Of a DNA stretch of 64,000 nt, positions 50,665 to 63,968 are shown piece by piece. The notes below the pieces were generated by a model. It was given only the letters and a program-made list of their open reading frames with translations. It ran no database searches and was not told the DNA's origin. Where the stretch lies: assembly GCA_028386065.3 (NCBI GenBank), contig JAKUCV010004801.1, positions 65,762 through 129,761 on the forward strand. Reading direction: 5' to 3'. The position numbers and the translations under genes are program-made. This DNA is from Turnera subulata (taxonomy: Eukaryota > Streptophyta > Magnoliopsida > Malpighiales > Passifloraceae). Numbering within the stretch: position 1 is the stretch's first letter; the number at the start of each line of letters is the position of its first letter.

Positions 50665-52701
50665 TTAAATCGCATACATTTTCTTATACTCATTGTTTAG
50701 TATCTCACTATCAGACATCACAGAAGCAGAGAACGATCTTGACCTGCTCCCCATGGAAGATTTCCTGATACTCCTCATATTAGACGCCTCGATTCGATGC
50801 CTAATCACCCAATAACACATAGTCCCCAACGTAGTCACCATTATACTCGCTCCTATAATCGTCACCCCAATAGCCAACCACTTTTCCCGCTCCCCAACCA
50901 CCACGAACGACAGCGCCAAGAACGCCACCGACACCAGGGCGCACGCAATCCACATCAGCTTGTTAATGATCGCCATCATCTGCTTCTTCGCCTTGCTCTC
51001 GATCACCACCACCGACGTCTGCACCACCACGACGGCGAGGGAGATGAACAGCGCCACGGAGTCGAAGAGGAAGAAGATGATGAAGGGGACCTGGGGGGCT
51101 ATGTTGGCTTCCCCGAGGGTCTGTCCCTGCGGAATGTGATCCGGGTCGTCCACGTACTGGCCCGGGACGGTGAAGATGGCGGCGAAGGTGACGGTGGCGA
51201 TGAGGACGGCCACGACCGTGGTGGAGTTGATGGCGTTGTTGAGGCCTTCCACGTGCATCTTGTTGAGGCGCTTGGCGATGCCGTGGACGCGCTTCCGGGT
51301 CTGCCGGGTGTGTTCTAGCTGGTAATGGACTTCGTGCTTGATGTCGCTGACGGTTTGTTTGAGTTCTCTGGCGGGGTTTGTGGGTTGTGGCTTGATTATG
51401 GTGTTGGCGCTTGGGACTCCGTGTTCACGTAGAGTGGCTGCAATATCTGGGTGGCCAGTCTTCTCTGCTGTGTCTAGTGCTGTTTCTCCGGATCTGTTCA
51501 CTGCTTTTGTGTTGGTTTCTTTGTACCGGAGCAGTAACCTAACAATCTGCACCATATGTACATTTGTTGTTGATCAATATACACATGGGTTGGGTTCGAT
51601 TAATGTAGTTGTTGTGCTATACATTACTAGACTGAAGGAGGGTTTTTATGGCTAGATTCAACAAACTAATCCCCTGCATGTCTCTTTTTAGTCTAATTTC
51701 AGCTGCATATGCCTCTTTTGATTTATATAATACAATCCACTATCAGTACAAAAAATTTAGGATTTAGCATTCTTAAAATCAACAGGAGAAAGTAAATGAT
51801 GGGGAAAAAAGAGGTGAATTACCTGTTCTCTTCCTTTTCTTGTAGCTATGTGTAAAGGTGTGTTGCCCTTATTATCAACCATATTTACCAATGAAGGTTC
51901 GCCTCTAATCAGCTCATCCACCACCTCAAGATTCTGGCCTTTCACGGCCATGTGAAGTGCGGTCTGCCCCTTCTTATCGGTCCTTGTAGCTATCACAGGC
52001 TCCATTCTCAGGAGTGCTCTTACAACATCTACATGCCCATTTCTGGCAGCAGAGTGCAAGGCAGTCTTCCCGTTGCTTCTGGCAATTGTAGCTAAGCTGC
52101 TCCCAGCTTCCAACAAGAAATTAACAATCTCTTTATGCCCTTGTGTTGCTGCGGTGTGCAAGGCCGTGGTGTTGGATAAATCAACAGTCATTGCCAATTC
52201 CGGATGGGCCTCCATTAGAACTTGCAATACATCTGCAATAGTAACAAAACTAAAAAAATTCAACTTCCCCTTCCTTGAAAAAACAATAAACAAGCAGGCA
52301 GTAAACTAACTAATTATAGATCATTCATCGTTGAGGCATGTACCAATATCTCCCTGCTTGGCAGCAATGTGGAATGCATCAAACCCATTTCTTGCTTTGA
52401 TGCCAGCATCTGCCAAATCATAGTATTTGATCATCTCCCTAACGATATCAACATAGCCGTATTCTGCAGCAACATACAGGGCAGTCTCCCCTGATTGGTT
52501 CTGCTTCTCTGTCAATAACTTCAACTCTTCCTCTCCTGTTTTTCCCGTGAGGATCTCCTTTATAGCTACCATGTTTCCTGCTCTGGCAGCAGCATGTAAT
52601 GGTGTATCATCCTTTTTCCCTGTCAACTGTTTGGTCATCTTTTTCCTTGGAGCCGGGGTGACCACAGGCTGCACAACAGGTGCTGCTGCTGCTGACTCCA
52701 T
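50665..52701 (-). CDS. ankyrin-repeat membrane protein, ITN1-like
   Basis: A plant ANK-PGG protein of 549 residues, exons 52701-52344, 52232-51823 and 51546-50665 (minus). Seven or so ankyrin repeats are visible, e.g. DDTPLHAAARAGNMVAIKEI, TALHTAATQGHKEIVNFLLE and KTALHSAARNGHVDVVRALL. A basic linker follows, then a PGG domain (LIATVTFAAIFTVPGQYVDD) and four hydrophobic segments. The C-terminus is serine-rich. Arabidopsis ITN1 (At3g12360) acts in salt and ABA responses at the plasma membrane, with ROS as a linked output. I cannot tell this copy's role from sequence. The first in-frame ATG after the leader intron is MESAAAAPVV. An upstream seven-codon frame in the same phase ends with TAG. Confidence 0.93.
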
Positions 52702-53147
52702 TGGATCCTCTCGAGTAAAGAATCTCACTCCTGATTATAATCAGCCACACAAATTGAACTTTTTCTTCTTTCCACCAAATATACAGATCAAAAACAGCAC
52801 CTTTTGTCATTGACACTCATTTGTATACCTCAACGAACCCAGACACGCCAATATTTTCTTGATCCTTCCCTAATATTTAACAATCCCAAAATCCTGGACC
52901 CAAATAACCTCCCCTCTCAAATGCTGCAATCTCTTCTGTACAAATATAGACCTGCCAACAACTGCAACAAATATTATAAAGGCAATGAAACCAAATTGTG
53001 TTGGCCGTTATCAATGTAAGTAGCTACAGGAACTAATCAACAACATAAACCACAAAACAACGTTTTGATTTTTGAGTTTCTTATCCATTTTTTTTAATTA
53101 CAATAAAAGGAAACAGAAAATGAAGAAGAACAGGATCATTCTTTTAC

Positions 53148-53220
53148 CTGGGTTTGAAGGAAGGAGGAGCTTCTTCTAGCTTTTGCTCTTTTCCATTAGA
53201 AACCAAAGAAATCCATATAG
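53148..53220 (-). promoter_or_regulatory. leader exon with a short upstream ORF for the ankyrin gene
   Basis: The exon ends at a GGTAAAAG-type donor (53148) and is followed by an intron to an ATCAG acceptor at 52731. It contains ATGGAAAAGAGCAAAAGCTAG at 53195-53175, encoding MEKSKS then stop. After splicing, this frame stays in phase with the main start, so the TAG separates a possible older N-terminus from MESAAAA. It may act as a uORF. Confidence 0.5.
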
Positions 53221-56200
53221 GTGAGAGCCAGTCGTCGTCTCTCTAAACAACAATACAAAGAGGAATCCTGGAATATATATGGGGTATTATATATATATAT
53301 ATATATATTTGAATATAACAAATGCAAGTACGTATTAGTGGGTGATTTTATATTGCAATAGAAAACAAGGAGAAAAGGAATATTGAGAACAAGGAACCTG
53401 AAACGCACATGTATGCAACAACTTGTTAATGCGTATCCAAATCAATCCCAGGAATGCCATAATGAGAGCCAATCTAATTCGATAAAAGAAGAGACTTTTG
53501 TAAAAGGTAGTGATGATGACAACCCAGTAACAAAATTGTTTTTTTTTTAAAATTTCAACCCAAAAAAAAGTGTATTGTTTTAATTTGTTTTCTTCTTTTT
53601 TTTTCCCCCAAAAAGCAAAAATAAGATTAAACGAGGGGAAAAGAAAAAGACAACAAACAGAGAGACAACACCAGAAGTGGTGTTGGGTGAGAGACACCAA
53701 CGGTAATAACAGAACCACGCGCGTAAACTGTTCCGGGCATAAGCGCGTTGCCTTTTTTTTGACACGGCAGTTGTTTTTTGTTGTTGTTGTTGTTGTTGCT
53801 TTGAGTATTTTTGGTTGATTTTATATATCCCTAAAAGAATATTTGTTTTCTGTTTGCGTTTGTTGTGCCATGAATTTTAGAAAACAAGCCCATCACTAGA
53901 GGAGGTATTAATTTGTCTGTGTTCAAATAAACAAAATATAACATGCGCGAAGTGTTTTTCTTCGAAAACATTATTTTGCTTTATAGATTGATGTGGAGAA
54001 GATTGATGAGCTTCGGTTTCTGTTGGTTTCATTTTGTATTGAAGAGAAATTAAGAGAAAACATTTTTCTTGTCAAATCAAGTGATCGTAGGTATTTGCTA
54101 TTTTAAAGTTATGACAGAACTGTGATTTTAGCTGAATCTATTAAAAGAAAAGAAAAAAAAATGAGAAGTACGGGAGAATTAATAGATTATGATCACAAAA
54201 ATAATCAACAAATTCATTTTTCATAGATTGCTGCATCAATTTGATCAGAAACCTGAGTTTAACATGTCATTTATACATGGTATTTAATAAATTGAACTTG
54301 GAAAAGGCTTTGATTTTGGTACATGGGAATTTATTTTCTAAGGATCTGTCATCCTCCAAAAGAAAAATCAGAAGTAGCCTGTACAGGAGAGATGAAAAAG
54401 AGAGTGTCCAAATTCAAAGAATTGAGTGCCATCCAATCTAATTGCTTTCCTTTTTATCTACAAACTACACATACTAGCTAAGCATCTTTCTTCTTTACGT
54501 GAATATATCAAGCCTTTTTAAGTAATCGAATATGACTGTCATCTAGTCTTCTTACCTTACGCAGTCGCCTGCATCTTAGTTGCTATTTGTTTTGGGTCAA
54601 ATCTTAGCTTTTAGTTTGTTCCTAAAAAATTGGTTTATGATATAAGAACGTCCCATCAAAAATTGCAATTTGTCAGATGGTATGATCTGAGGCCATACAA
54701 ATAGATGTAAATGAGAAGTTCATATGTAGAGTCTGTTTTTATGATGTATGTATAATGTAGTCTTTTATTTGGCAAATTGAGTTACCATCATTTTTCTGTG
54801 CTAATAATTTGTTGATTGTTATGACACTGAAGAATTAAGTCAAATAATGATACCGAGACTAGCTATCATATTATCAGGTACCCTTTATTCAACCATTGTG
54901 GAAATTAACAAATATATATGAGGTCATGGTATCTTATATTGATTATCAATTGTGTGGCTTTGTTGACTGTTTCATTAGGAATATGGTTAGAACTATTTTA
55001 AATTTTTTAACATTCCAAAATAGGTCTAAATCTATTATGATATAACTAATTATTGTAGTATGAGAATATTATGGTTTGGACTTCAAAATTATGATGCGTC
55101 GACGCCGTGTAGGATCAGATGCCATGGGTTAAAAACCATAATGAAAAGGTTGGCTTGGATGCTCAAATGATGATTATCTACAATGGACGAGGACAAACAT
55201 GAATATTAAAAAAATATCTGAATATCATTGGAGATATAAGTGAGATATATTATCAGCACCATTATGGAGGCCTAAATCCCTCTGATTCAAGCTGGGTATC
55301 TCCCGTGTAATGATTCTGTTTCATGAAGACACTAATGAAGGTTAGTGTTAGCTTTTATTTATTTATGTGAAATTTTTGGTTAATGGCCCCCACCTAACCA
55401 TAAAAAAGCAGAGAAAAGGAACCTTTTCTCAGTCTTTGTCAGTGATGCAATATTCACTGAGGTCATGACTTTTGTAGTTTCTACTTAATTTTTACTCGCT
55501 TTTTTTGATTTCCTTCTTTTACAATATTTCCTTGATCCGTCCGTTTGTGTCTGCGCATCACATCACCGATGACACCAGCCATTTTTTTCCTTTTTCTACA
55601 ATTATTCATCAGTCATTTTTTCGTACTTAAACCGATTTTTTTTTTTAGAAAAAACATAAATAGAAGATTTTAAGACATATCTTTTGTTCTTAAATTAAAC
55701 AAAAGACATGTCTTATGAAGTGCTCGCGCCTTCAATTCTGTTGTCCTTATTCGGGTGCCTTTTTTCTTTTTATAACACTGCCGTGGTGTCTTTTATGTTG
55801 TCCACAAAAGCCACGTATTCATCAAATCATCACCGGATGCACACTAGTGCTACTCTTTTGTGATTGAGTTTTTTTTTATCAAGAGATCACAGATTTAATT
55901 CCAGTAGTAATATGGTTGAAGGTAATTCAAAATATTGAGGAGATGGTCACTAGAATAAGGTCAACAATATCAGTTCTATATTAACCTGCTCCATAAATTT
56001 TAAGCAGGCTAAAATACCAAGTTAAAAGGAAAAAGGCAAAAGGAAATAAATAAAAAAAACACAATTAATTTCCAAGAGTAAACCCAACAGAGCTAAGGAG
56101 GATAATCAAGGCCGTAGAAATGGCTCTCGATTGGGACCCACAAAAACACCATCGTGTGAGATTGGGGACCGCGAGTGGTGTGATCTTAAACCCGACCCCA

Positions 56201-59200
56201 CACCGAACACTCCCGCCACATGCCACCGACGATTTCGGGAAACAACAACCTGCACGCGCAGGGCGCAGCCTCTCATTGCCACGCGCTTTGAGTCAACGGG
56301 GAAGACTGACTCTCTCTTCCCCTCGAGAGAGTCCCCGACAGAGACTGAAGTGCCAACCCTCACTCACTTGCATCTTATCCAAACCAGAAACTGAAGTAAA
56401 CCAGAGACAGAGAGAGATCCCAACAATACATAAAACGACCAAAACTAACAGGATTGCCTTAATCCTTGGCTTCCATGAATATCGTTAACTGCAAAATTAT
56501 TGTAATGATAATTATTTCGTCTTAAGATGATTCTCTGGAGACAATCACGGCCGGAATATCTCTGATTGACATCGCAGGGAACCAATAAAGCATGTTTTTA
56601 CCATGGTACCAAGTGAGAATGATCCTGTTATTGGGACTAATAGTAAAAATAAAACCCATTTGACTTCAAGTAGAAAAGGTGATTAAACACAATGACGTAC
56701 TGTAAGAAACAACCTTATTATATCTCTCATCAATTCTTATATGCAGCTAGATGAAGCTACATATTACTAGCTGACAAATACCTTTAACATGAGGTGGGAT
56801 TTTTTTTTTCTCTATTTTTCATATACATAAGAAAGCCCTTAAAAAGTTGAGTACTTCACATGTAAGAAAGGAATAACAAAGCATACAATAATCACTAGCA
56901 GATCAAAGACCACCTATACTTGGATTAAGCTTTTCGTCGTATACCTTTAACAACAAGGGCCATTAGCGTCCCAAAAATCTAATTTTGTGAGGCATTAAAG
57001 TTAAAGAAAGATTATTATATATATTCATTAGAAATCCAAATTCACAATCACAATTCACATGGACCAGACCAGTCCAAAACAAAATCCAAACAATGCCACC
57101 CCACAGCTTTTTCACATGGGCAAAGACCAACTTTCTAACATTTAATTACCTTCAAAAACATTCATGAAGCAGAACCTGCAACAATAGCATCCCATTCATG
57201 TGCATACTGCACGTGAGGTTCCAGAAAAAAATATCCCTTTGGTTGTCTTAACCCTCAAATCAATGCACATAATTCTGTCTCCCCTGCAATGTTGCTCCCC
57301 ATCCTAATGTATGCATCCCAAAGTAAGTTTCAAAATTGCTTGCTTTTCCCCATAGAAAACTAGTTTTGACAGTACCAAGAGCTCCAAATTGACCATTGAT
57401 TCGCACTATAAAAGTACTACTGGGTTTTATCCTAATAATAATGATGCATGAATGCACTAGACTGTTATGGGCCAGTTCTACAGTCAAGCGATACCCACAA
57501 TGTTGTTATCATGTTAATTAAAGGCAGCCCATTTGGCTAGGTCCATCCATCACTAACATTCAACACAGAATCAGTAATAACTACCTGAATGTGAGGTCAT
57601 ATTTAACCACCTCATAAATGTTTATGGAACAAAGTTTTAACTCTTCATGTATTGATTCAGTTTTTTCTTTCCGAGTTTTTATTGCTTCAGTTGCATGCAT
57701 AGTTGACTTGAACATTGAATAAGAGATGAAATAAAAGGTCAAAATGATGAGATCAGAGCAGCACACTGCACAGGACCACCCATCAACAGCATGTCAAGTT
57801 AATGAATGGATATACAACACTTGTTACTCCAGTACCCGCTCATGGGGGTGATTGTTTACTATGGTTTTTTTTTTTTTCCATGTTCAACCATTAATCTGCA
57901 ACATGACCATCCATATTCAATGCAGCAAATGGAGTGAGAACAACAAGACAGGCCTAGGGCAGGAGGATTCTCAGGCCTCTAGTAACAGGGCATGGAAAGC
58001 CAATTCTTCCATTCTGGCGTCACGACAGCAGGAACTGGCAAGAAGTTTCTTATACTGCAGCCAAACCAAGGCCAACTAAATTATTTGAGGACAGATTCTT
58101 CAGTCTTGCCGCTTACTCTGTCAAAATGCAGAAGGGTTTATGTCATGCCTCACGATATTGAATACAACAATACAGTTATGTGACTAAATATGTCATCAGC
58201 AAATACCATAAATGATAAAAATTATCCTAAATAAAGATTTGGTTTATGTCATGTTCGATTGGATTGCTTCTGTCCCAGTAACAAAATCATTATCTTGTGA
58301 GAATAATCAGAGTAACAAATCTGGTGCCAGCCAAGCTTCTGCTGCTAATTACTAATTAAATGCTCCAGATAGAAAACAAAAAGCAGTAGAAACAAGCTAT
58401 AGCTTGTTACAGTTGGATAGAGCAATAGTTATTCTAGCAGGAATGCCACAAGAAAGCTAATTTTGCATGCAATTGGGGGGTCCTGCTTCCAACTATAGTG
58501 CCAATACAAGAAGGCTAATCTTGCAAGTAATTCGGATAGAATTCATATAAGCTAGATATGGCTCCTAAAAGTAAAGCATACAACCAGCATACAAATGGAA
58601 TAATTTTCATGGAGAGGTGGCAAAAGCAAACAAAAGTTTGTGCGGTGTGTGCATATAGACAGGATTTAACAGCAAGGATATGAGGTATCAAATATAAGGA
58701 AAGAAAAGGGAAACAGCCTCTAGGGAGTGCATATTTAACAGAAAGTAACTTTTCCAACTATCTTCCACCTGTCTTTGCATGTTATTGCCACATCTCCTTC
58801 GTACTTCCCCGTATTTATACACTACTGCTGCTTTTCATTAGCACTATAGAACATAAACAAACACTGTCATAATTGAACCAAACTGAAACACCAATCTTCT
58901 TCTTTAGTATCTATAGATACATATAATAGTTCTTTTTAAAAAAGGTATATATTTGTAGGTTTGTGGAGAATGGGCTGGAGAACTCCATTAGGACTATATA
59001 TACATGGTTTCTTTATCCTAGGACTTGTTCAACCAGCTCCACCTTTCATTCCCGTCTTACATCACTAGGATATAATTCATGATATCTTTGTTTCTTTTTA
59101 ATCTGTACATTCTCCTCCAAAAGAAGCAAATGAAAAGAAAGAAGATTGAACGATACTATGGCCATGGAACTTTCTGCTTGACGCGCTATGATGCAGGGTT

Positions 59201-60223
59201 GTGATTGTGATCAAAAGTAAACCCTACGTCCAATTAAGTTGGCAGAACATTACAGAAGAAGACACACAGGGACAACCTGGAAGCGTAAGTGTATTATAAG
59301 GACTAGAAAAACAGTCATCGTAACACAAAGCTTAAATATTTGCACGCGCAAAGGCGCATGGTAATGATACAAAATTTGCTTCAGTTCGAGTCTTACTTGG
59401 GATGATGATAAACAAAATGGAGTAATTTGGAATGAAACCAATGGCAACCTTAAATAGGAAGAAGCATTTGCATGCTATGCTTTGCTGGAAAGAAACAAGA
59501 TCTGCACTAGAGTGCTCGAAATATTTGTTTAATGACCAAGTAACAGTGTTCATATATGTAGAACACATACAGATCAAAATTAAGTTCATCAGAAGAAGTC
59601 ACAGCCTCAGCCAGTTAAGAAGAGCTTGGCCAGTGGTCTATGCAACGTGCAAGTGAACAAACCAAAGCCTTAATGATGATTAATTGTTCATGAGAATCAG
59701 ACAAGAAGCAATGAAACAGAATCAAATAGAATATCCAGAGACAGTTAAAAGCAGTAACCTTCAATCAAATAGAGAAAAAGACCCAAAAAGTACTGTATTA
59801 ACAGGCTTCATACATCTATTGGAAATGCAAACCTTAAAAATTCCCTACAACTCATTTAAAAACTACAACCAACATCCTATGTATACAGAGAGAAAACTCC
59901 ATTATGTTTAACGTTGTCTCATTGGGGCAGGATTGTAAGAAAAAATCAGGGCAGTACAGCAATGTTCCTGACGAAAAGCTGGAGGTGGCACAGGTGTACA
60001 ACAACTAGCCGATTTGGCCAAAAAACTGATCATGCGGTCGCTTAACCGATCAAATCAAGCCATATCTTTCATCATCAGGAGCTCTCAAAGGGATCCATCA
60101 TGTGTGATAAAGAGAACTCCGTCACTTACAAGATGGCAAGCAATTGTCAGTTAGCAGACAAATAAAAGAATGTTACTGTAATGAACCGGAAAACCAATAA
60201 AGTGAAGCAGATACAAAACATCA
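53221..60223. other. 7 kb without a recognisable gene
   Basis: Starts with a TA microsatellite near 53288-53310. 53570-53820 is T- and GTT-rich. A GC-richer patch at 56100-56400 has overlapping short frames with no known family. The rest is AT-rich. The end (59900-60223) probably includes the 3' untranslated region of the HERK1-like gene. No tRNA or transposon ends were identified. Confidence 0.5.
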
Positions 60224-62725
60224 TCATCTCCCCTCAGACTTGACCAACTGTGAGAATACTTTACTCATCGAAACGCCCGAGAGATCATCTACACTTGATG
60301 CTTCAAACTGTGCAGCAGAAACAGTATTATCAACATGGCTGAAATTGTTGATTTGTGGGGACAGCTCACCGATCATATTAGTGCTGTTTTCTTCAGGGTC
60401 TCCTAGGACAACTGCCTCTTGAAGTTGAAGTGCATACTCCAGATTCCACAATACATCTCCCATAGAAGGTCGATCAACACCAAAGTCAGCTAAGCATTTC
60501 TCTGCAGTTTCTCCAAACTTCCTTAGAGAATCTGGCCTGATTTTCCCGACAAGAGTAGAGTCAATTATTTGGTCTAACTGCCCTTTTTTCTGCCATTTCA
60601 TTGCCCACTCTGCTAAGTTGACCATTTCCCTCGGGAGGGATGGGTCTATGACCGGTCTGGCACAAAGGACCTCAAACAAGACAACCCCAAAAGAGTACAC
60701 ATCAGATTTCTCTGTGAGTTGTTGCCTTCTAAAATATTCAGGATCAAGGTAGCCAAAGCTTCCCTTCACAGCTGTGCTCACATGGGTCTGATCAATTTCA
60801 GGCCCTGTTTTTGACAGCCCAAAATCAGCAACTTTAGCCATGAGGTTTTCATCAAGCAAGATGTTTGCAGACTTCACATCACGATGGATAACAGCTTTTG
60901 CATAGCCAGTGTGAAGGTAATGGAGTCCTCTGGCTGCTCCAATGCACACTTCAAGCCTTTCCTTCCAACTCAAGCTAGGCAAGCCTGAGCCATAAAGATG
61001 ACCCTTGAGAGTCCCATTCTCCATGTACTCGTAAATTAGGATCATCTCATTCTTTTCATCACAATAGCCAATCAATGAAACCAGATGGCGATGGCGGAAT
61101 TGTGACAGCATCTCAATCTCGGTCTGGAACTCTGCAAGTCCCTGCTGGGAACGTGGGTTTCCTCTTTTAACAGCCACTTTTGTACCATCATTTAGAGTTC
61201 CCTTGTATACTTTCCCAAAACCACCAATACCGATAACCCAACTTTCATCGAAGTTGTTTGTGGCCTCTTGAACTGCTGCAAAAGGAATGCGGTACCCCAG
61301 ATTATTAGACATAAGACTAGTGGTTGTTCCATTAGAATATTTACTACCCATGGTGTGAGAATTCCCTCCAATGGACAAAGGAATCCACGTCTTTGATTGG
61401 CCTTGGCGTGCCAACCTTCTCTGCTTCCTGCAGAACTTGTAGAGAATACCAGCAAAAATCACCAGAACAACAGCCCCAATGATCACGCCAACTATAACAC
61501 CAACATTCTTCTTTGAACTGGAACTTGGAGGCACTATTGCATCCCCGCTGAGGCTGCCCATGGAATTGTTCAGTTTCAAGATCTCCAACCCATTAAGTAT
61601 GGCATTGGGATAGGCATTAGGCACATCATTAGTAGGACCAATACTCACTCTAAGTTCATTGCCATCAGTTTTTTTTGCGGTGACAAAATCCATATAATAT
61701 GCAAGAGCCAGAGTGTTAGCGATATTACCCAAATCAAGATCAGGAGCAACATTCCAGGAGTCAATATAAACATTGAAGTAAAGATCATTCAAAGCGGTAC
61801 TCACTATGTCACAGAAGTGAAGCCGCACAAGATATTGATATCCTGGATCCACATTAAACTTCCAGGTGACATTGAATTTGCTGCTGGGGTCGTTCTCTGA
61901 GTTCATCCTGGTAGCAGTACCATATACACTGTTAGGAGCAGTATCCCTTGTAGCCCAACCAGTCACATACTTGACTGCTGGAATATTGGATACGCTAGCG
62001 GCAAGATTCTTCTCAATAAGAAAAGGTTGATCAGGCACCCAAGTTCTCCAAAGGGTATCGTTCTCGAAAGCAACCTTTGGCCCACCCATGTTCACTCTAT
62101 AGACAGTCTCCATTGCCTGCCATGACAGGCCACGGAATTTTCCAACTGGATTGAAAGTGGCAGCATCTTCTGTGATGAGCTCATCTGGGACTGAAACAAC
62201 TTCTATAGCATTTATGAATGCAAATGAATTGGTGGAAGGGATGAAAGTGAGATCAAGAGTATCTGAGGTTACATTAACAGAAAATTCTTTGACAAGATCC
62301 CTGCTCACACTAAAACTGTTAAGAAGAACACGGCTTTGGGTGGAAACACCGAAGCTGGCTTTCTTCATATCATAACTACCACTCACAAATGGATAAAAAT
62401 AAAGACGAATCCAATGTCTCCCAGCCTGGCCAATTGGGAATGAGTACTTTGAGAGTTGATCAAAGATTCTGGCTGTTTGATAGAGCGGTGAATCCTCAGA
62501 GGAAGACACTGAGACAGTAGTACTGGCAGGAACGCCTTTAGGGGTGGAAAGAAATTTTGAGCCAGAGTTATCAGGCAGGAACACACGACTACCCACCGTG
62601 GTGTTGGTGGATGATCCACAGTTGATAAGGTAATTATCCACTGGTGTAAATCCACTGGAAAAACAAACAAAGCTCAAGACCCACAAATTCCAAATGAGAA
62701 CTTTACATCCTATAGGACCCATCAT
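60224..62725 (-). CDS. HERK1: HERCULES1-type CrRLK1L receptor-like kinase
   Basis: An intronless 833-residue receptor kinase, as is usual in the CrRLK1L family that senses cell-wall state and RALF peptides. It has a signal peptide ending about residue 25, then two tandem malectin-like domains starting VDNYLINCGSSTNTTVGSRV. A transmembrane helix (VGVIVGVIIGAVVLVIFAGI) lies at about residue 410-430. The kinase domain runs from about 485 to 760, with GIGGFGKVYKG, the VAVKRG lysine, HRDVKSANILL, DFGLSKTGPEID and GSFGYLDPEYFRRQQ. All catalytic residues are present. The C-terminus SVDDLSGVSMSKVFSQLVKS matches Arabidopsis HERK1 closely. The gene starts with two Met codons, and I list the outer one. 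HERK1 and relatives control cell elongation with brassinosteroid input, based on Arabidopsis. Confidence 0.96.
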   Translation of the reverse strand: MMGPIGCKVLIWNLWVLSFVCFSSGFTPVDNYLINCGSSTNTTVGSRVFLPDNSGSKFLSTPKGVPASTTVSVSSSEDSPLYQTARIFDQLSKYSFPIGQAGRHWIRLYFYPFVSGSYDMKKASFGVSTQSRVLLNSFSVSRDLVKEFSVNVTSDTLDLTFIPSTNSFAFINAIEVVSVPDELITEDAATFNPVGKFRGLSWQAMETVYRVNMGGPKVAFENDTLWRTWVPDQPFLIEKNLAASVSNIPAVKYVTGWATRDTAPNSVYGTATRMNSENDPSSKFNVTWKFNVDPGYQYLVRLHFCDIVSTALNDLYFNVYIDSWNVAPDLDLGNIANTLALAYYMDFVTAKKTDGNELRVSIGPTNDVPNAYPNAILNGLEILKLNNSMGSLSGDAIVPPSSSSKKNVGVIVGVIIGAVVLVIFAGILYKFCRKQRRLARQGQSKTWIPLSIGGNSHTMGSKYSNGTTTSLMSNNLGYRIPFAAVQEATNNFDESWVIGIGGFGKVYKGTLNDGTKVAVKRGNPRSQQGLAEFQTEIEMLSQFRHRHLVSLIGYCDEKNEMILIYEYMENGTLKGHLYGSGLPSLSWKERLEVCIGAARGLHYLHTGYAKAVIHRDVKSANILLDENLMAKVADFGLSKTGPEIDQTHVSTAVKGSFGYLDPEYFRRQQLTEKSDVYSFGVVLFEVLCARPVIDPSLPREMVNLAEWAMKWQKKGQLDQIIDSTLVGKIRPDSLRKFGETAEKCLADFGVDRPSMGDVLWNLEYALQLQEAVVLGDPEENSTNMIGELSPQINNFSHVDNTVSAAQFEASSVDDLSGVSMSKVFSQLVKSEGR

Positions 62726-63793
62726 AACAAAATCAGGACTTTATGACAGAATAAAGAGATAGATAGATCTCCTTGAAACTAAAGAGTCCTAAAGATCCCT
62801 TATGGAGGCAAAAAGAACTATTGGGAAACAAGCAAGGATTGACACCAATAAACAAGTCCAGACCCAAAGGAGAGAAATGAGCAAGGTGAAACCTTTGGTT
62901 CACAATACAGCTAGAGCAATTGAAGAACTTCAAGGGTACCAGCCACAACTACAACATAAATCCAAAGAACAGGGAGAGGATTGAGTATAGAAAAAAGAAA
63001 AGGGCTTTTCAAAAGCAATACAAGGAAACTTCTAACATCTAAGGCAAAGATAAGATTTTCAAGTATGCACCCAAGAATAGAACTGAATAAAGAGGAGAGA
63101 AAAGATGGCACCTTAGAGAATCATGAAAGAAACCCAGATGTAGATTCACTGACCAAAGCCAAATCTGGTAATACCCCTTAGCTATGCTTAGAAGACAGTC
63201 AATTCAAATAAGAACAAGAAACCAAAAGGATCAATGCAAAAGCACAAGCTGGATGGAACTAGGTGACAGCCCCAGATAGATAGATAGACAGTGACAGATT
63301 CCTAAGATTTAATATTTTATTTATGCCTCACAAAACTAACAAAACACAAGGAGTGAAGAAACCAAAACATTTAACAAAGATTTTTTTTCTTTAAAAAGAA
63401 GAAAAAAAAAATCAAAGGAGCATATTAGGAATACCGGAGAGACAGAGTCAAAGCAGCCAACCAGGTTTGGACTTTGGACAGAAAGAGCTTTTTGTTGGTG
63501 TTTAGACAGTTTTTTGCCGATTGCAATAAAATCTAAAAAGGGTATAATATCTAACCTGACCAGATTTATCGGGTTAGGTAAAAAAGTAATGAAGGCAAGG
63601 GAGGGGCACTAGAATATAGCGAGGGAGAGAGGAGAGGTTACTGAAAACTGAAATTATTGCAGCATATTTATTTGGCAAGTCGAAATTAAATTATTTTTCT
63701 TTTCCACTTAGAACTGCTAGATGTGTTCATGAACTCCCAACCATGGCATATTGGCATATATGGGATAGGAGACGTGGTGGGACCTGCATGTAT
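62726..63793. other. upstream region of the HERK1-like gene
   Basis: Purine-rich (minus-strand pyrimidine-rich) sequence expected for leader and promoter. A leader intron is possible but I could not fix its ends. Confidence 0.5.
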
Positions 63794-63968
63794 AGACTGG
63801 GATTCTTCTTTTTTTTTTTTTTTTTTTTTTGGTCAAGGTCAATGACCGGGAAGTATATTAAAAAATATACGTGAGCTGAATACATGATTAGAAGACGTTA
63901 GCTCAATTCGCCTTCTATCTTATACAAGAAGCATGATAAACAGCTTATACAAGACTGGGATTCTTCTT
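63794..63968 (-). mobile_element. truncated non-LTR retroposon with 17-bp target duplication
   Basis: AGACTGGGATTCTTCTT occurs at 63794-63810 and 63952-63968. Between them is a 20-nt T-run followed by about 120 bp. Read on the minus strand, it ends CATTGACCTTGACC then poly(A). The shape (short body, A-tail, long direct repeats) is that of a 5'-truncated LINE or a SINE. The right repeat merges with a CTT microsatellite. Confidence 0.75.

Noticed and set aside
53335..53820. Hydrophobic frames near the ankyrin promoter
   Set aside because: Built on T-runs and a GTT repeat; no start context, homology or splice support.
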